Both the position numbers and the translations under genes were made by a program. Positions 23,680-35,188 of a stretch of DNA of 64,000 nucleotides are shown one piece after another. The DNA is from Fonsecaea monophora (Eukaryota > Ascomycota > Eurotiomycetes > Chaetothyriales > Herpotrichiellaceae). The stretch is from positions 434,001 to 498,000 of the forward strand of contig NW_019173940.1 of the NCBI RefSeq assembly GCF_001642475.1. The letters are read 5' to 3'. How positions within the stretch are numbered: position 1 is the stretch's first letter; the number at the start of each line of letters is the position of its first letter. The notes below the pieces were generated by a model. The model did not search any database. It was given only the letters and a program-made list of their open reading frames with translations, and was not told the origin of the DNA.

Positions 23680-24850
23680 AGCAAACTCCAAGTTTTTTCC
23701 ATTGAGTTTTTGTTGGCGACTAGGCGGTATCAGGATCGTAAGGTACGCGAAAAGGGCGTGGTATTTACAACTCCAAGTAAGAGATTACCTTATACGGGTG
23801 TGGATAGGATGATGATGATGATGATGATGATGGATAAGAGGCTATCATGATCAGGCTCAACCAAGAGTGGAAATACATTTATTTTCAAACCATGAAATCA
23901 AATTGCTCTCTTGCCCCGTATCATTGCAGCGCATTTGCATTCGCATTTTGATTGTCCCTTTTCCATATTCTATTCCGGGATTCTGATGTACTGTACGATT
24001 TGCTTTTTTTATAATTGCTCCGCCTAACTAATTAACTACCTCGTATCGAGTCGAGTACTGTACTGTACTCGACACTCTGCCACTCTAACCCTCTTCGCTA
24101 GGAGCTACATATCAGCCACCCATCTTAGCCCGGCACGATCTGGCAAAGCTCTCCTTTCCTGTCCTTTGTCTTCCTTTACTTGATTCCGTTTGATTGGATA
24201 TTGAAATTTGCTACTACGGAGTACGTACCGACTACGAGGTAGTGTTCAACTACCGCCTCGGCACGAGGGACGTATGGTTACGTGCATAGCAGCTTGTTTC
24301 TACCACCCACTCAGCTGGAGCCAGCACATTCAGAGTCCGACTGGCGGGCACCAGCAAGGAGTAACAATGCAATACTCGGTCCAGATAGGCCTTTGAGCAC
24401 AAGGAGGCACAGCTCATCCGGGTCCAGATAGCCACCAGGGCATGGGAGGGCAGGCCAACGCTGCCTTGTTGGACATATTATAGCTGACGTTGTTGGTTAA
24501 AGATTACTGAGTAGTGCTCTGACACACAAGGTAGATGCCACATGAAACGCATGTCTTTGGGAACTGGATAGGTAATGGACAGAGTTGAATAAAAACGAAA
24601 GACAAGTTCAACTGTTTGTAGACTTGCATTTGCACATTTCAGGTAGTCTAGCACTCGGCAGCTCTTGCGGTCTACCGTATAAACTCCGGTGGCGTATTGA
24701 GGCCACATACACACTAGGCTGGCTTTGCTGCGCGTTCTCCGACTTTGTCGTGGTATTGATTGACCTAAAGCCAACATTACCACGCTTTCCTCTACTCCCT
24801 CTCATTTTTCTCTCCATAGTCGACATCGCTTGGTCCAGTCGCTTTACATA
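23680..24850. other. Intergenic region, Git1-like to RPN7
   Basis: No gene seen. Includes a (GAT)n tract and AT-rich sequence after the transporter, and pyrimidine-rich sequence before the RPN7 ATG. A GGTGGC word at 24688-24693, about 160 bp upstream of RPN7, is a partial match to the proteasome element PACE (GGTGGCAAA). Confidence 0.45.
23808..23831 (+). repeat. (GAT)8 microsatellite
   Basis: Eight perfect GAT units about 130 bp after the stop codon of the transporter, probably in its 3' UTR. Confidence 0.9.
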
Positions 24851-26350
24851 ATGGGTTCCGATCCTCAGTTTGCCAAATATCCAGACCTTACCCTCGCCCA
24901 GCACATCTTCTCCCTAGTAAATGCGCCCCAGACTGTCCAGCCAGCATCGTTGAATTACCTTCAAAATGCTATCAAAGACCATAAGATGGCGCCGTTATAT
25001 CGGCATTTGGCCCACCCTACTGAAGGTGTGCTAAATACCGTGGGAGAGAGCACAGCTCAGCCATTACAACCACCGCCCAAACCCGCCGCCAGACGGGCGT
25101 CTCTCGTGTCAAGCAACCTCTTACCCCCGAAGAAACCTGTACCCTCTGGAATCCTGCCGTGGGACGAAGCGCTCTACGAGGAACTCAAGGCTGATAACGC
25201 AAAGGAGCTGGAGCAGTTCCAGAAAGAGGAAGAAGAGGCTGAAGAGAAGGCGGGAGAAACAGAGGTACAAGCGGCTCGAAGCAAGCGCGCCGAGTTCTGG
25301 GCCCGGGTCGGCGACAAGGTAAGCCAGGAGAATACCTCGTGAAGCTACATCTCTCTGACCAGATGCTAGGACAAAGCTATCGCGGCATATGAGAAAGTCT
25401 TCGACAAGACTGGGCCGCTGGGCACCAAGATCGACATTGTCCTCGCCATCATCCGCATCGGCATCTTCTTCAACGACAAGGCTTTCACAAAGAAACAAAT
25501 CGAGCGTGCAAATATCTTGGTCGAGGGTGGTGGAGACTGGGATCGAAGAAATCGATTAAAAGCTTACAAGGGCCTGCACCTCCTCACTGTCCGATCCTAT
25601 AACCTCGCCGCTCCGCTACTCCTCGACAGTCTCTCTACCTTCACCAGCTATGAACTTTGCAGCTACTCATCACTTGTCGTATATGCTGTGCTTGCAGGGT
25701 CGCTTTCCCTCAAGCGGGTCGATTTCAAAGCCAAAGTTGTCGACGCACCCGAAATCAAGGCGATTTTGGGGGATAGCGAGGAGAAGGCGCGTGGCGCGGA
25801 CGAAGAGATGAAGGATGCATCCGCAGCAACTGCAGAACGTGCTGCTGGGCTTGTCAATGTCAACACACTTGGGACTAGCAGTTCAATCCAGTCACAGAAC
25901 GAAAGCCCGATGGATGTTTCCTCGCTGGCCGGACTGGTGAACAGCCTCTACAGTGGCAACTATCGCAATTTCTTCTTGGCATTGGCTGCGGTCGAGGAGA
26001 ACTTCTTGACACAAGACCGATACCTCTATGAGCACCGAGCTTGGTTCGTGCGAGAAATGCGGTTGCGTGGTTATCAACAACTCCTCCAATCTTACCGGGT
26101 AGTGGGCTTGGCAACGATGGCACAGGCATTCGGGGTCAGCGTGGATTTTCTGGATAGAGATCTGGCCAAATTCATTGCTGGTGGGCGCGTGAGTTGCACA
26201 ATTGACCGAGTGCAGGGGACAATCGAGACAACCCGGCCGGACGACAAGAACAAGCAATATGCCGATGTTGTGAAACAAGGAGATGCCCTGATCACCAAGC
26301 TGCAGAAGTACGGCCAGGCTGTGAGGCTGCGAGGGAGTGAGCGGGCGTGA
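24851..26350 (+). CDS. RPN7: 26S proteasome regulatory subunit RPN7
   Basis: Lid subunit of the 19S regulatory particle, needed for lid assembly. Exons: 24851-25318 and 25370-26350, with a 51-nt intron (GTAAGC...TAG); 482 residues. Seen: N-terminal FAKYPDLTLAQHIFSL, then the helical repeat part with RAEFWARVGDKDKAIAAYEK, KIDIVLAIIRIGIFFNDK, VEGGGDWDRRNRLKAYKGLHLL and STFTSYELCSY. The C-terminal PCI domain runs over about residues 300-450, with the winged-helix segment around AKFIAGGRVSCTIDRVQGTIET. It is longer than animal PSMD6 (about 390 residues) because of a low-complexity insert (about 55-90) and an acidic Ser/Ala-rich insert near residue 290, both usual in fungal versions. Single-copy and essential in model fungi. 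Confidence 0.95.
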
Positions 26351-27417
26351 GAGCCGAACCCTCCATTGGAAGGGACTCAGGCGTCTTGGGTTGGATTGCT
26401 GGTAGACATCGCGCCGCATGGATCGTGGCATGTACCATATCTTGATCATACCATCATGATCAGGAGGTTGCTTTCGGGGGGAAAGAAAGGGAAGAATACA
26501 GCAGGGAACACGGCGCATGCCGTCGGCGACAAATTCTCGTAGGGCTGCTTGATTCGGACAGTTTAGCGCTGCACTGTCGCCCGACGGTTGCGCAGGTTGC
26601 AGCTCCAAGAAACTCTGTCTCTTCTCTCTTCTCCAATTAATCCCTGTATGTTCGTGGAACGACACCGAGAAAGCCTGAATGCCCTGCAAGCCCAGCTGTG
26701 GCGTCCCCCCACAATCAGCGATAAGATAGACGGGGAGGAGAGCTCCCACGCGCCCCATGACGAGACGAGATTGACGCAGCCAGTGAGGAAGATCCTTTTG
26801 GTTGATCGTGTGCGCCGCCCTTGTTTCTCCTGCGACGGCCTGTCGTGTCTGTCCACCCCATCTCGAATAATACCTCAATAGTCTCTACAGCTTTGTTACG
26901 CCCTCTGCAAATTGTGATATCTGAGTTCGAGCTCCCGATATCGCTTTGCCAGCTCCAAATCTGACAGGCTAGACCATCTACTTCCCCAGGAGCCCACCCC
27001 CCACCTGAAGTTCTCCAGTCTATATGTACCAGAAAATGTCGCCACCCACAATAGCCACGTCAAGACTGTCATCCGTGTTGCTGCGAGCTCAGCATTTGTC
27101 CAGCGAACTTGCCAACACCTGTCCGGCACTGTCAACCACACGGACAACACAAACAACACCTCCTTCCCTTCCAGCACAACGGCCAAGCCTATCACGAGGT
27201 GAGTACAGGGTGAAGTCCTTGCTAGCCTGGTCGATTTTCTTTTTTGACACACCACCTGTGACTCAACCGAGCATAGTTTCTTCTGTGCACCCGATCATTT
27301 TTCTTGCCTCCCTCCCTCCCTCCCTTGTCTCCGGTGACCCAGTCCCAATACTGATATATCCAATGCATAGTTCCTCATCCTTACCTCAGACCTCAACTTC
27401 CTTCCTGTCGTCGCAAA
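26351..27417. other. Intergenic region, RPN7 to alanine aminotransferase
   Basis: No gene supported. A long open frame antisense to RPN7 reaches into this region, but it has no domain and ends without structure. The last 250 bp are C/T-rich (CCTCCCTCCCTCCC near 27311), typical of a fungal 5' leader. Confidence 0.5.
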
Positions 27418-28957
27418 ATGTCGTCCACGCGCCCTTTGCGCAGTTTGAGCATCCATAATATCAACCCCCACGTCAAGGCGGCCAAGTATGCCGTGCGAGG
27501 TGAACTTGCTATCAAGTCAGAAGAGTACAGGTCCAAGTTGAAGAAGGAGGACCCTCCTACACCGCCAGAGAACCCCCTCCCCTTTGACACCGTTATCTCG
27601 GCCAACATTGGCAACCCCCAGCAACTCGACCAGAAACCCATCACATTCTTCCGGCAAGTCCTTGCTCTTCTAGAGTACCCACCCCTGTTGGACAACGAGG
27701 AAGCACTCAAAACGAGTTTTGGCTACAAACAAGATGCCATCGACCGTGCTCGCCGGCTACTGAAGGAAATCCATTCCGTGGGGGCATATTCGCAGTCTGC
27801 AGGCGCTCCTGGTATTCGTCAGTCTGTCGCCAACTTCATTGAGCGGCGGGATGGCTTTCCTTCGAACAAGGACGACATCTACCTCTCTGCAGGCGCTTCG
27901 TCAGGAGTCAACACCCTCCTCCACATCATCTGCGGCAAACCCGAGACCGGCGTGCTTGTTCCCATACCACAGTATCCACTCTACACCGCGACCCTGTCTG
28001 TTCTCAATGCCCGCTGTGTGCCTTACTACTTGGAGGAGTCTCAGGCTTGGAGCACCGAACTTTCTATAATTCAGGAAGCCTATGACAAGGCGGTCAGTGA
28101 AGGCACTGACGTACGTGCCATTGTTATCATCAACCCTGGAAACCCTACTGGTGCCTCGTTATCTGAAAAGGATGTGGAGGATACGATCAAGTTTGCTGCC
28201 GAGCACCATCTCGTTATCATGGCTGACGAGGTCTACCAAACGAATGTCTTTGTTGGTCAATTTCACTCTTTCAAAGGTGCCCTGCGAAGGATGCAGCAGA
28301 GGGAGCCAGGTCGGTATGACTCAGTCGAACTTGCATCGTTGAACTCCGTCTCCAAAGGTATGGTGGGTGAATGTGGGCATCGCGCCGGGTACTTTGAGCT
28401 TGTGGGCTTTGACCAAGAAGTCCAGGCGGAAATCTACAAGTTCATCAGTATCATGCTGTGCCCTCCTGTCATCGGTCAATGTCTGCTGGACCTCGTGGTA
28501 GACCCTCCGAAGCCAGGGGATCCCAGCTTCGACCTCTACGATAAGGAGTACAACAGTGTCAGGAACGGGTTGAAAGACCGGGCTTGGGCACTTTACCGGG
28601 CGTTCCAGGAGATGGAGGGCGTCGAGGTGGGAGAGCCACAGGTACGTCGAACTTTTCTCCACGTGATTATCATTCTGGTCGTTGCTTACTTTGTGACTAT
28701 AGGGCTCAATGTATCTTTTCCCCACCATCAAGGTTTCGGATAAAGCAGTCGAGGCTGCAAAGGAGGCGGATCGTACGCCCGACGAATTTTATTGCCTCCG
28801 TCTGCTAGACGCGACGGGTATCTGTGTCGTCCCCGGCTCCGGCTTCGGGCAGAAACCTGGTACATTACATCTTCGAACCACCTTCCTCGCCCCGGGAACG
28901 GATTGGGTCGGTCGCTGGATCAAATTCCACAAAGAATTCATGGACAAATACAGATAG
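27418..28957 (+). CDS. Alanine aminotransferase (PLP, class I/II)
   Basis: Interconverts alanine plus 2-oxoglutarate with pyruvate plus glutamate. Exons: 27418-28641 and 28703-28957, with a 61-nt intron (GTACGT...TAG); 492 residues, the usual ALT length. Seen: NINPHVKAAKYAVRGELAIK and SANIGNPQQL (the ALT-specific start), YSQSAGAPGIR, LSAGASSGVNTLL, IINPGNPTGASL, ADEVYQ, and SVSKGMVGECGHRAGYFE holding the PLP-binding lysine. The end contains CVVPGSGFGQ and the LRTTFL substrate-binding arginine. The ATG directly starts conserved sequence, so no mitochondrial presequence is evident; a cytosolic form is likely. Convergent with the following hydrolase, 124 bp between stop codons. Confidence 0.94.
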
Positions 28958-29081
28958 CCAGACAACCCTGAGAAGAAAGGAGAAATTCCGCATCCCTAGA
29001 CGGGCACCTGCTCTGAAACTCATGGCTTGTGCCTTGTCATTATATCCTTCCTCAGACTGTATGATATCAGTGGGCTCTCGT

Positions 29082-30080
29082 TCAACAATGGCAGTACTCG
29101 CATGTGCACTGTACTTTTACCTCTTCGTCCAAAAACTCATTGACAAGTCTCGCGCAATGATGATGATATTCGAACATAAATCCATGGCCCGACTCGGGAT
29201 ACATATGTACCTGTACATTGGGGTTGGTCTGGCTGATCTTCTGCCACAGAAGAAGGCTGTTTTGTTCTGGAACAAGTCTGTCACTCTGACCGCACAGGAT
29301 CAAGACGGGACATTGGATCTCGTCTAGTCGGTCATACGAGCCTTCATCACGGTGGTTGAGGCCGTACCACCTCATCATTGCTGTGATCTGCCCATCGATG
29401 TCGTTGGTCGACACGAATGGCCTCATGGAAGAGCAACTCGTGATCCGATTCCACCATTTCTCCCCAATCTTTTGTCTCGCTTCACCGGACCCAAAGAAGC
29501 CGGCGAGGAATCCGGCCTTGACGTCGCCGTCCGTTGTTGCATTCGTCAGGTTCTGGAAGTAGTGCATGTCACCGCTCTCTACGCCCGGTCCCTGACTGGG
29601 TGCGGTGCCCGCAAGGACGAGTTTCCTGACCAAGCCCGGCGGTCCATTGAGGGTCAACATTTGTGCGATGAAGCCGCCCATGCTGAATCCCAGGACGTCG
29701 ACCTGCGTGAAGCCCAGAGCTTTGATCAGCGCGACGATTTCCTCGGCCCAGAACCTGAAAGACAGCGCCGTTGTTGGTGGTGACGGTGTCTGCGTCTGCG
29801 TGCGTCGTGGATCATGTCTGGCGGTTGTTCGTTGACTCCCCTTGAGAGACTGCGCCTCCGCACTGCCGTGGTTGTCCAGGAGAAGAAGTTTCCGCCGAGA
29901 CGCGAGGGCGTCGATCAGCGCCGGGTCCCAGAAATCAAGGCGGCTGCGGAAATGCGTCGGGAGGAGCAACGGCACATCACTGTCTAGGTTGTTGGCGGTG
30001 CCGAATAATCTGTACGCAAATGTGCTGTCGCTGACGCGGAGGATTTGGACCGGGGCCGTGGCGTATTCGGACTCTTCCAT
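29082..30080 (-). CDS. Alpha/beta hydrolase
   Basis: A 332-residue alpha/beta-hydrolase-fold protein. The nucleophile elbow is GFSMGG (Ser near 148), the acid is the Asp in CGQSDRLVP (near 272) and the histidine lies in ESGHGF (near 303). The N-terminal strand FAYRLFG and LLLLDNHG complete the fold. Between LDNHG and FRFWAEEIVALIKALG is a Thr/Gln/Pro-rich insert of about 35 residues that relatives lack. It has possible internal splice ends (GTGCGG...TTTCAG), so it may be an intron that happens to be open. Substrate unknown; esterase, lactonase or epoxide-hydrolase-like roles are possible. It starts the gene set that includes three SDRs, a Zn2Cys6 regulator and a transporter. Confidence 0.88.
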   Translation of the reverse strand: MEESEYATAPVQILRVSDSTFAYRLFGTANNLDSDVPLLLPTHFRSRLDFWDPALIDALASRRKLLLLDNHGSAEAQSLKGSQRTTARHDPRRTQTQTPSPPTTALSFRFWAEEIVALIKALGFTQVDVLGFSMGGFIAQMLTLNGPPGLVRKLVLAGTAPSQGPGVESGDMHYFQNLTNATTDGDVKAGFLAGFFGSGEARQKIGEKWWNRITSCSSMRPFVSTNDIDGQITAMMRWYGLNHRDEGSYDRLDEIQCPVLILCGQSDRLVPEQNSLLLWQKISQTNPNVQVHMYPESGHGFMFEYHHHCARLVNEFLDEEVKVQCTCEYCHC

Positions 30081-30731
30081 TTTTTGGCAGAGGAAAATTG
30101 TTTTTCAGACAGAGAGGAGAGGGATGGTCAGTGACGGGCTTACTGAAGATGTATATCGTAAGAAAGGGTCGTCAACCTGATCCGAGTATTATAACGCAGC
30201 TGAAGACGGGCATCGCTTTAGATGCTCTGATTACATCAGCTTCAGCCTCGAGGTGCCGCCGTGCAAGTCCATGAACCATTCGTGCCTCGATCACTATCAC
30301 ACTACACTAGTAATAGTGGTGGTGCAGATTGATTAATCATGCACCGGAACCAGTGAGAAGCCGAGGAGAACGAGAGCCAGACCCCCTCCCTCGTCGATAC
30401 GAGCTGATCACCTCCTGGGGTGGTGGTTGAGAGCAACTCCCTGTTTGGGGTTGGGGGGGCGTTGTGTTCAGACCTATCAGGGTAGCTAGTTTTTTTTTTT
30501 GCAGTATTTCTCATGCGTCTCATCCCTTTTCTGCTTCGAGGAGACTATGTGTGGTCTTGGTGGGTTATCTAGTCATAACTGGTAGACAGACGAGGCTGTG
30601 TCTAGAAAGGGGGAAAGGATGGATGAGACCCGCTCTCACACTCATCCTGGGACATGTACCACGTCTACCATGGATGATTCTAGCCGCTATTGGCTGTTTA
30701 CTCCGTCCCTCTCTGGTCCAAGCCACATCCT
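30081..30731. other. Intergenic region, hydrolase 5' / SDR-1 3'
   Basis: Both neighbours are on the minus strand, so this holds the hydrolase promoter and the SDR-1 3' flank. A poly(T) run of 11 lies near 30490. No gene seen. Confidence 0.5.
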
Positions 30732-31844
30732 TCAGACGGCCATCCTGAACTTCAATTTATCCTCGCGCACAATGTCATCCTTCATGGCCTCCAACTCCTC
30801 AACGTCCCACGTCACACTGAGGTACCGCCCGCTGAGCCACTCCCTGCGCTCGCGCGTCAGCCAGGTCAACCAGCCACCGCACAGGCCAATGTCGTCTGTG
30901 AGGCGGGAATCCCACGCGTCGCCCTTTTCGTTCGAGTGCTTCTCGGTCTGCGGCGTGAGGACGGCGCCCGGGTGCACGGCAAAGGCCAGGAGGCCCTCGG
31001 CCTTGTGGTCCGTGGCCATGTGCTCGACCATGCGGTTGTTGGCGAACTTGGCCACGTTGTACGCCACGGGCAGGAAGCTGCTGTCGGTGACCTGGGCGGC
31101 CATGCTCGTGATGACGACGTAGGCCCTGACCGTGCTGGGGTTTTCGGGCGCCACGAGCAGCGCCGTGAAGTACTTGGCCACGTAGTAACTGCCCAGCAGG
31201 TTGATGTCGATGACGCGCTGGAAGTCGTCGTCCTCGACGATCCCCGAGGGGAGGCGCCGGTTCGTCTTCTCCCCGGTCTTCGCGTCCGTGTCATACAGGT
31301 ACTTGGAGATGACCCCGGCGTTGGCGATGGCCACGTCCAGCCTCCCCTGCCACTTCTCTCGCACTTTTTCCGCCAGTGCCTGCACCGCTTTCGGGTCTGT
31401 CGTGTCACAGATCTCCGAGAGGATCTCGAGCGACGGGTTCACCTCCTTCAATTGCTTCTCCAGGGCGTCCAGGTCGCTCTGCGTGCGGCTCGAGATGCAG
31501 ATCCCCTTGACCCCGGCGCGCGCGTACGCGAGGGAGATCTTGGGAGGGTATTAGCGGTGATGTCCAGTCCAGCTAGGTGGGATATTTAGGGGAGAAAGAC
31601 AAGCAAGATAAATGACTCTCTCGGTTGTTTCTCTCAAATGTCCATACGTCTCACAACAACCATGTCTCTAGGGGCGATGGGGGTGAAGTTGACTCACGTA
31701 GACTCCCAACCCTTTCCCAGCGCCCGTCACCACCACGATGAACGACGACAGGGGATTATTCTCCGGCAACGTCGGCCCTTCTGCCTTGTGGTGCAGCGTC
31801 CGCGTGAACCGCTGGCCATAGTGATCCGGAAACCCGTGCTCCAT
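30732..31844 (-). CDS. Short-chain dehydrogenase/reductase (SDR-1)
   Basis: A classical SDR of 317 residues. Exons: 31698-31844 and 30732-31538, intron 159 nt (GTGAGT...AAG). The join falls inside the cofactor-binding segment (VTGAGKGLG-VY then ISLAYARAG). Seen: the glycine motif TGAGKGLG (about 40-47), NAG in AIANAGV, the catalytic Ser in ITSMAAQ, and Tyr/Lys in YNVAK. The C-terminal part ends in a tail typical of fungal secondary-metabolism-type SDRs (GGWLTWLTRERREWLSGRYLS). It is divergent from SDR-2 across a 1.76-kb region. Function within the possible 29-41.6 kb cluster unknown; oxidation or reduction of an alcohol/ketone is expected. Confidence 0.92.
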
Positions 31845-33606
31845 GTGTGAGGGTCTTTTTTTTTCTCTCTTTGGTTCGTCTCGTCCTTGATGTTTGATCT
31901 TGAAAGTCGTGGGTCTAATAGAGAGAGCGCAGTAGATGACTGACTATCTGTCTATCTATCTAACTAACTGACTACTTTAGTTATTACTCATGCCGAGCCC
32001 AGAGAATCACTGACGACAACAACAACCATCACAACCCCTACAGAGTCGTCGTCGCTCGCTCGCTGGGGTGGATGCGAGTGTCACGGTTTAGCGAGTCAGT
32101 CGAGCCAAAACTCCAATGTCCAACTACCGAACCTGCCCACGCCCGCCCGCCCGCCTGCCCACCCCAAGTCTGACCTAGTCTATCGTGTCGTGTCGAACCC
32201 CAGTCCCAATCCCAGTCCCAACCCATAGTCGTAATCCCAGTCTGTGGAGAAATTGATCTGATTGTCTGGAGAACGAGAAGGGGGAGGAAGAGTAGGAGGA
32301 GGAGAGCAGCGAACGAGTAAGTACCTCTCACTGACACAGGGACCGGGTAACCCCACCACCACTGCTGAAATGCGGGCACGTATCTCGTATGGCTCCGTCT
32401 CGTACCGAGTACTTGTAGGGTCAGCCAAGGCCATTGGCTACTCGGCAGGACTGTAACGGACCTCGGCAACTGTGGCGGGATGCGATCGTTGTCTCGTATT
32501 CCTAGTAGCGAGGTATGAATACATTTACCTAGTAGATACCCTTTTTATGGAGATACAAAGTACAAGGTAACGGTACGAAGGTACATCTATGTACTGCATT
32601 ATTATTCTTCTTCCCACTTACATACCTACATACCTACATACCTCAATACCCATATTATGTACCAGAGCTGTTACACCGCGTGGAAGCTGGAGATGACGGA
32701 AAATCGTCCAATCTCTGATGTCTCAAAGATATGTCAAAAGTGCGTGTATGCCTGGCTTCTCTCTCTCTCTCTCTCTTTCAATTCGGCGCTGCAGGGCATG
32801 TACGCCGGCCGGGCCGAGGGCTCGGAGTATACAAACAAGTACAAATAAGTACAAGCACAAGGACAAGTATAATGCTCTCCCGATGCGCAGTGTGCCTCAC
32901 CACCTCGTCAGTAATGCATATTCTCATCTAGTCTCCTCCTCTACTCGTTCGGTCCGGTCCTTGACAATAGACGATAGATGAAAAAGACACTGACGGAATT
33001 GACTTTGTACCGAGAACAGAATACAGGGGGAACTGACTGTGACTGCGAGGGTTTGGCTGAAGCATCCCATCATGCCATCCCAACAATAATAACCAATAAT
33101 ATGTACTATCTTTGCACTTGTTACTTCTAATTACCAGATCGCACGATATTTCCGGCTTCGTTTCACGTATAACATCTTGGATTGAAAGGAAACGTTCCGG
33201 CTTCTGAAAAGGGGAACCTCGGGCTTTCTTCTCCGCCCCTTGCTTGATCGAGCCAAAAGCTGTCAAGTTGTATCGTATCACATAATATATAGGTAGAGAG
33301 AGAGAGAGAGAGAGATCGTGTACCGACCAAGGACTTGTAAGACCAAGACACCGGCTCTACCTAGGTTTGAAAAAACACGCAAAGCAGAGAGATTATTTTA
33401 CTTGGCCTTGTTGGTTTGCTGGTAGGTACTGGCTGGTTGGCTAGTAAGTAAGTAAGTAGTCGAGTGTTATCACATTATCTTTGGTATCTCTGTATATACT
33501 CACTCGTCGGGCCGGACTGGTTGGTTGCTGAGACCGCGCAGATCATACACACACACTCAAGTACATACAGACGCCGGAAAAAACAGTCCTACACATATAC
33601 ACATCC
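31845..33606. promoter_or_regulatory. Divergent intergenic region, SDR-1 / SDR-2
   Basis: This 1.76-kb region contains both promoters. It has short tandem CTATCTATCTAACTAACTGACT near 31947-31971, CATACCTACATACCTACATACCT near 32620-32643, a (CT)n run at 32759-32776 and a (GA)n run at about 33294-33315. No open chain supports a gene. Confidence 0.5.
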
Positions 33607-34961
33607 ATGTCCGTCGGAGAATTCCCCGTCAAAGGGAAGATTGTGGTCGTCACGGGCGGCGGATCAGGTTAGACAGATCATATCCCCTCCTTCCACGCAC
33701 CCAGAGTATATCCTCTACCAGCCCAGAGGGCGACTTGCCCATTCATCCACGCCACCCGCCATCCAAATTGACTGAACTGGATATGACATGACATGACACA
33801 ACACTGACTGACGAAAAATCCCAGGTATCTGTCTGGCCTTTGTCAAACTCGCCGTGCAGCAGGGCGCTCAAGTCCTGATCGGCGACCTGAAGCTCGGCCC
33901 CGAAGCCGCAGCTTTCGCGACGAGTGCGGGACCCGACGTCGTCAAGTTCGTCAAGTGCGACGTGACGGACTGGCGGGACCTGGAGAACTTGATCGTCGTG
34001 TCTGAGAGGGAGTTTGGCGACGTCCCGGACGTCTATGTCCCTGGTGCGGGCGTGTTTGAACCGGTAGGTTGTACCTTTTTTTTCCCCCTCCAAAAGGAAG
34101 GATATAGGGGATGTGTTCTCTTCTCTTTACCATGTCCCTCTGGGATAAGGGTTCTTCTCTCCAATATGTCCTTTTGGCATAGGTGTTTCTTCTCTTCCGC
34201 TGCGAGTCGTTCGCTAACCCCAGAGGCACCTGACAGGAATGGTCCAACTTCTGGAACGACTCGGAACCCTTAAAGTACGCCCAGCTCGACATCAACCTCG
34301 CCCACCCCATCAAGCTGACCCGCCTCGCCATCCGCGCCCTCGTCGGCCGGAACAAAAAGGGCGTCGTGTGCTGCATCGCCAGCATCGGCGGCCTGGACGG
34401 ACAGTACGCCGCCACGTTGTACTCGGCGTGTAAGCACGGCGTTGTGGGCCTGGTCAAGAGTCTGGGGGACGCCGATCCCGAGGAGGGCGTCAAGGTCGTG
34501 GGGATTTGTCCTGGGTAAGTCCTCCCTGCTTCAAACCCCGCGAATCATTGTTTGCTTTTCTTTTCCTTTCCTCTTGAGTCAAAGCCCTGTCGGAAGAGTC
34601 CAGCGAAACCGATACTGACGACTCCCCCACCCCCCACCATTTTAGAGCCGTCTGGACTCCCCTCTGGACCGACCGCCCCGAGAAGATGGAACAGTACAGC
34701 GTCGCCTCGGACCTGTCCCAGACCCCCGAAGAAGTGGCCCAATTGATGCTGGACCTCGTCCAGGACGCCAAATACACCGGCGGCACCGTCCTCCGGTGTG
34801 ACAAGACGCGCGCCGACGTGGTGTATCGGGGCGTGACTGAGTCGTCGGCCGCGACGAGCGGCGGCTTGAGGGGGAAGCTGATCAAGGGCAGTTATGACTT
34901 TGTGAGGCGGATCCTTCGGGATGAGCGAGAAGGTGGCAAGAAGAGGACTTCGCAGCTCTAG
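33607..34961 (+). CDS. Short-chain dehydrogenase/reductase (SDR-2, 15-PGDH-like)
   Basis: Four exons: 33607-33667, 33825-34063, 34237-34514 and 34646-34961; 297 residues, all joins in frame. Introns are 157, 173 and 131 nt, longer than most here, and the first uses the unusual donor GTTAGA. Seen: the cofactor loop VVVTGGGSGI, acidic KCDVTDW, PGAGVFEPEWSNFW (a variant of the NNAG block usual in this fungal group), LDINL, the catalytic Ser in ASIGG, and YSACK. The C-terminal membrane-like helix LIKGSYDFVRRIL is also typical. Relatives are annotated as 15-hydroxyprostaglandin-dehydrogenase-like NAD-dependent oxidoreductases; true substrates are mostly unknown. Confidence 0.9.
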
Positions 34962-35188
34962 CGTTTTAGTGTCCCTCGAGTTACGCTTGGGCGAAAAGTC
35001 CTATTCTTTACATGCCTGAAATACCGAGTCGCTGTTGTCGTCATCCTATTCAGTTCCCCAGAAAGGACCAGGATTAGGGGGCCGCCTGTAGACACACAGC
35101 TACAGCTGGTAGGGGACTCGTGCTGCCCAGAGCCCATAAATGTACAAACCTTAATGCCTTTTTCCCGGGCAGGGTGACAACTGCGTAA

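Noticed and set aside
22855..23691. 278-codon minus-strand frame over the transporter
   Set aside because: Asp/Val/Gly-rich antisense frame produced by the GC-rich third positions of the real gene.
25892..26878. 328-codon minus-strand open frame over RPN7
   Set aside because: Antisense shadow of a clearly identified gene; no domain and mostly non-ATG start context.
30690..31589. 299-codon plus-strand frame over SDR-1
   Set aside because: Antisense shadow; Val/Asp/Arg/His-rich composition and no motif, while the minus strand carries all SDR motifs.
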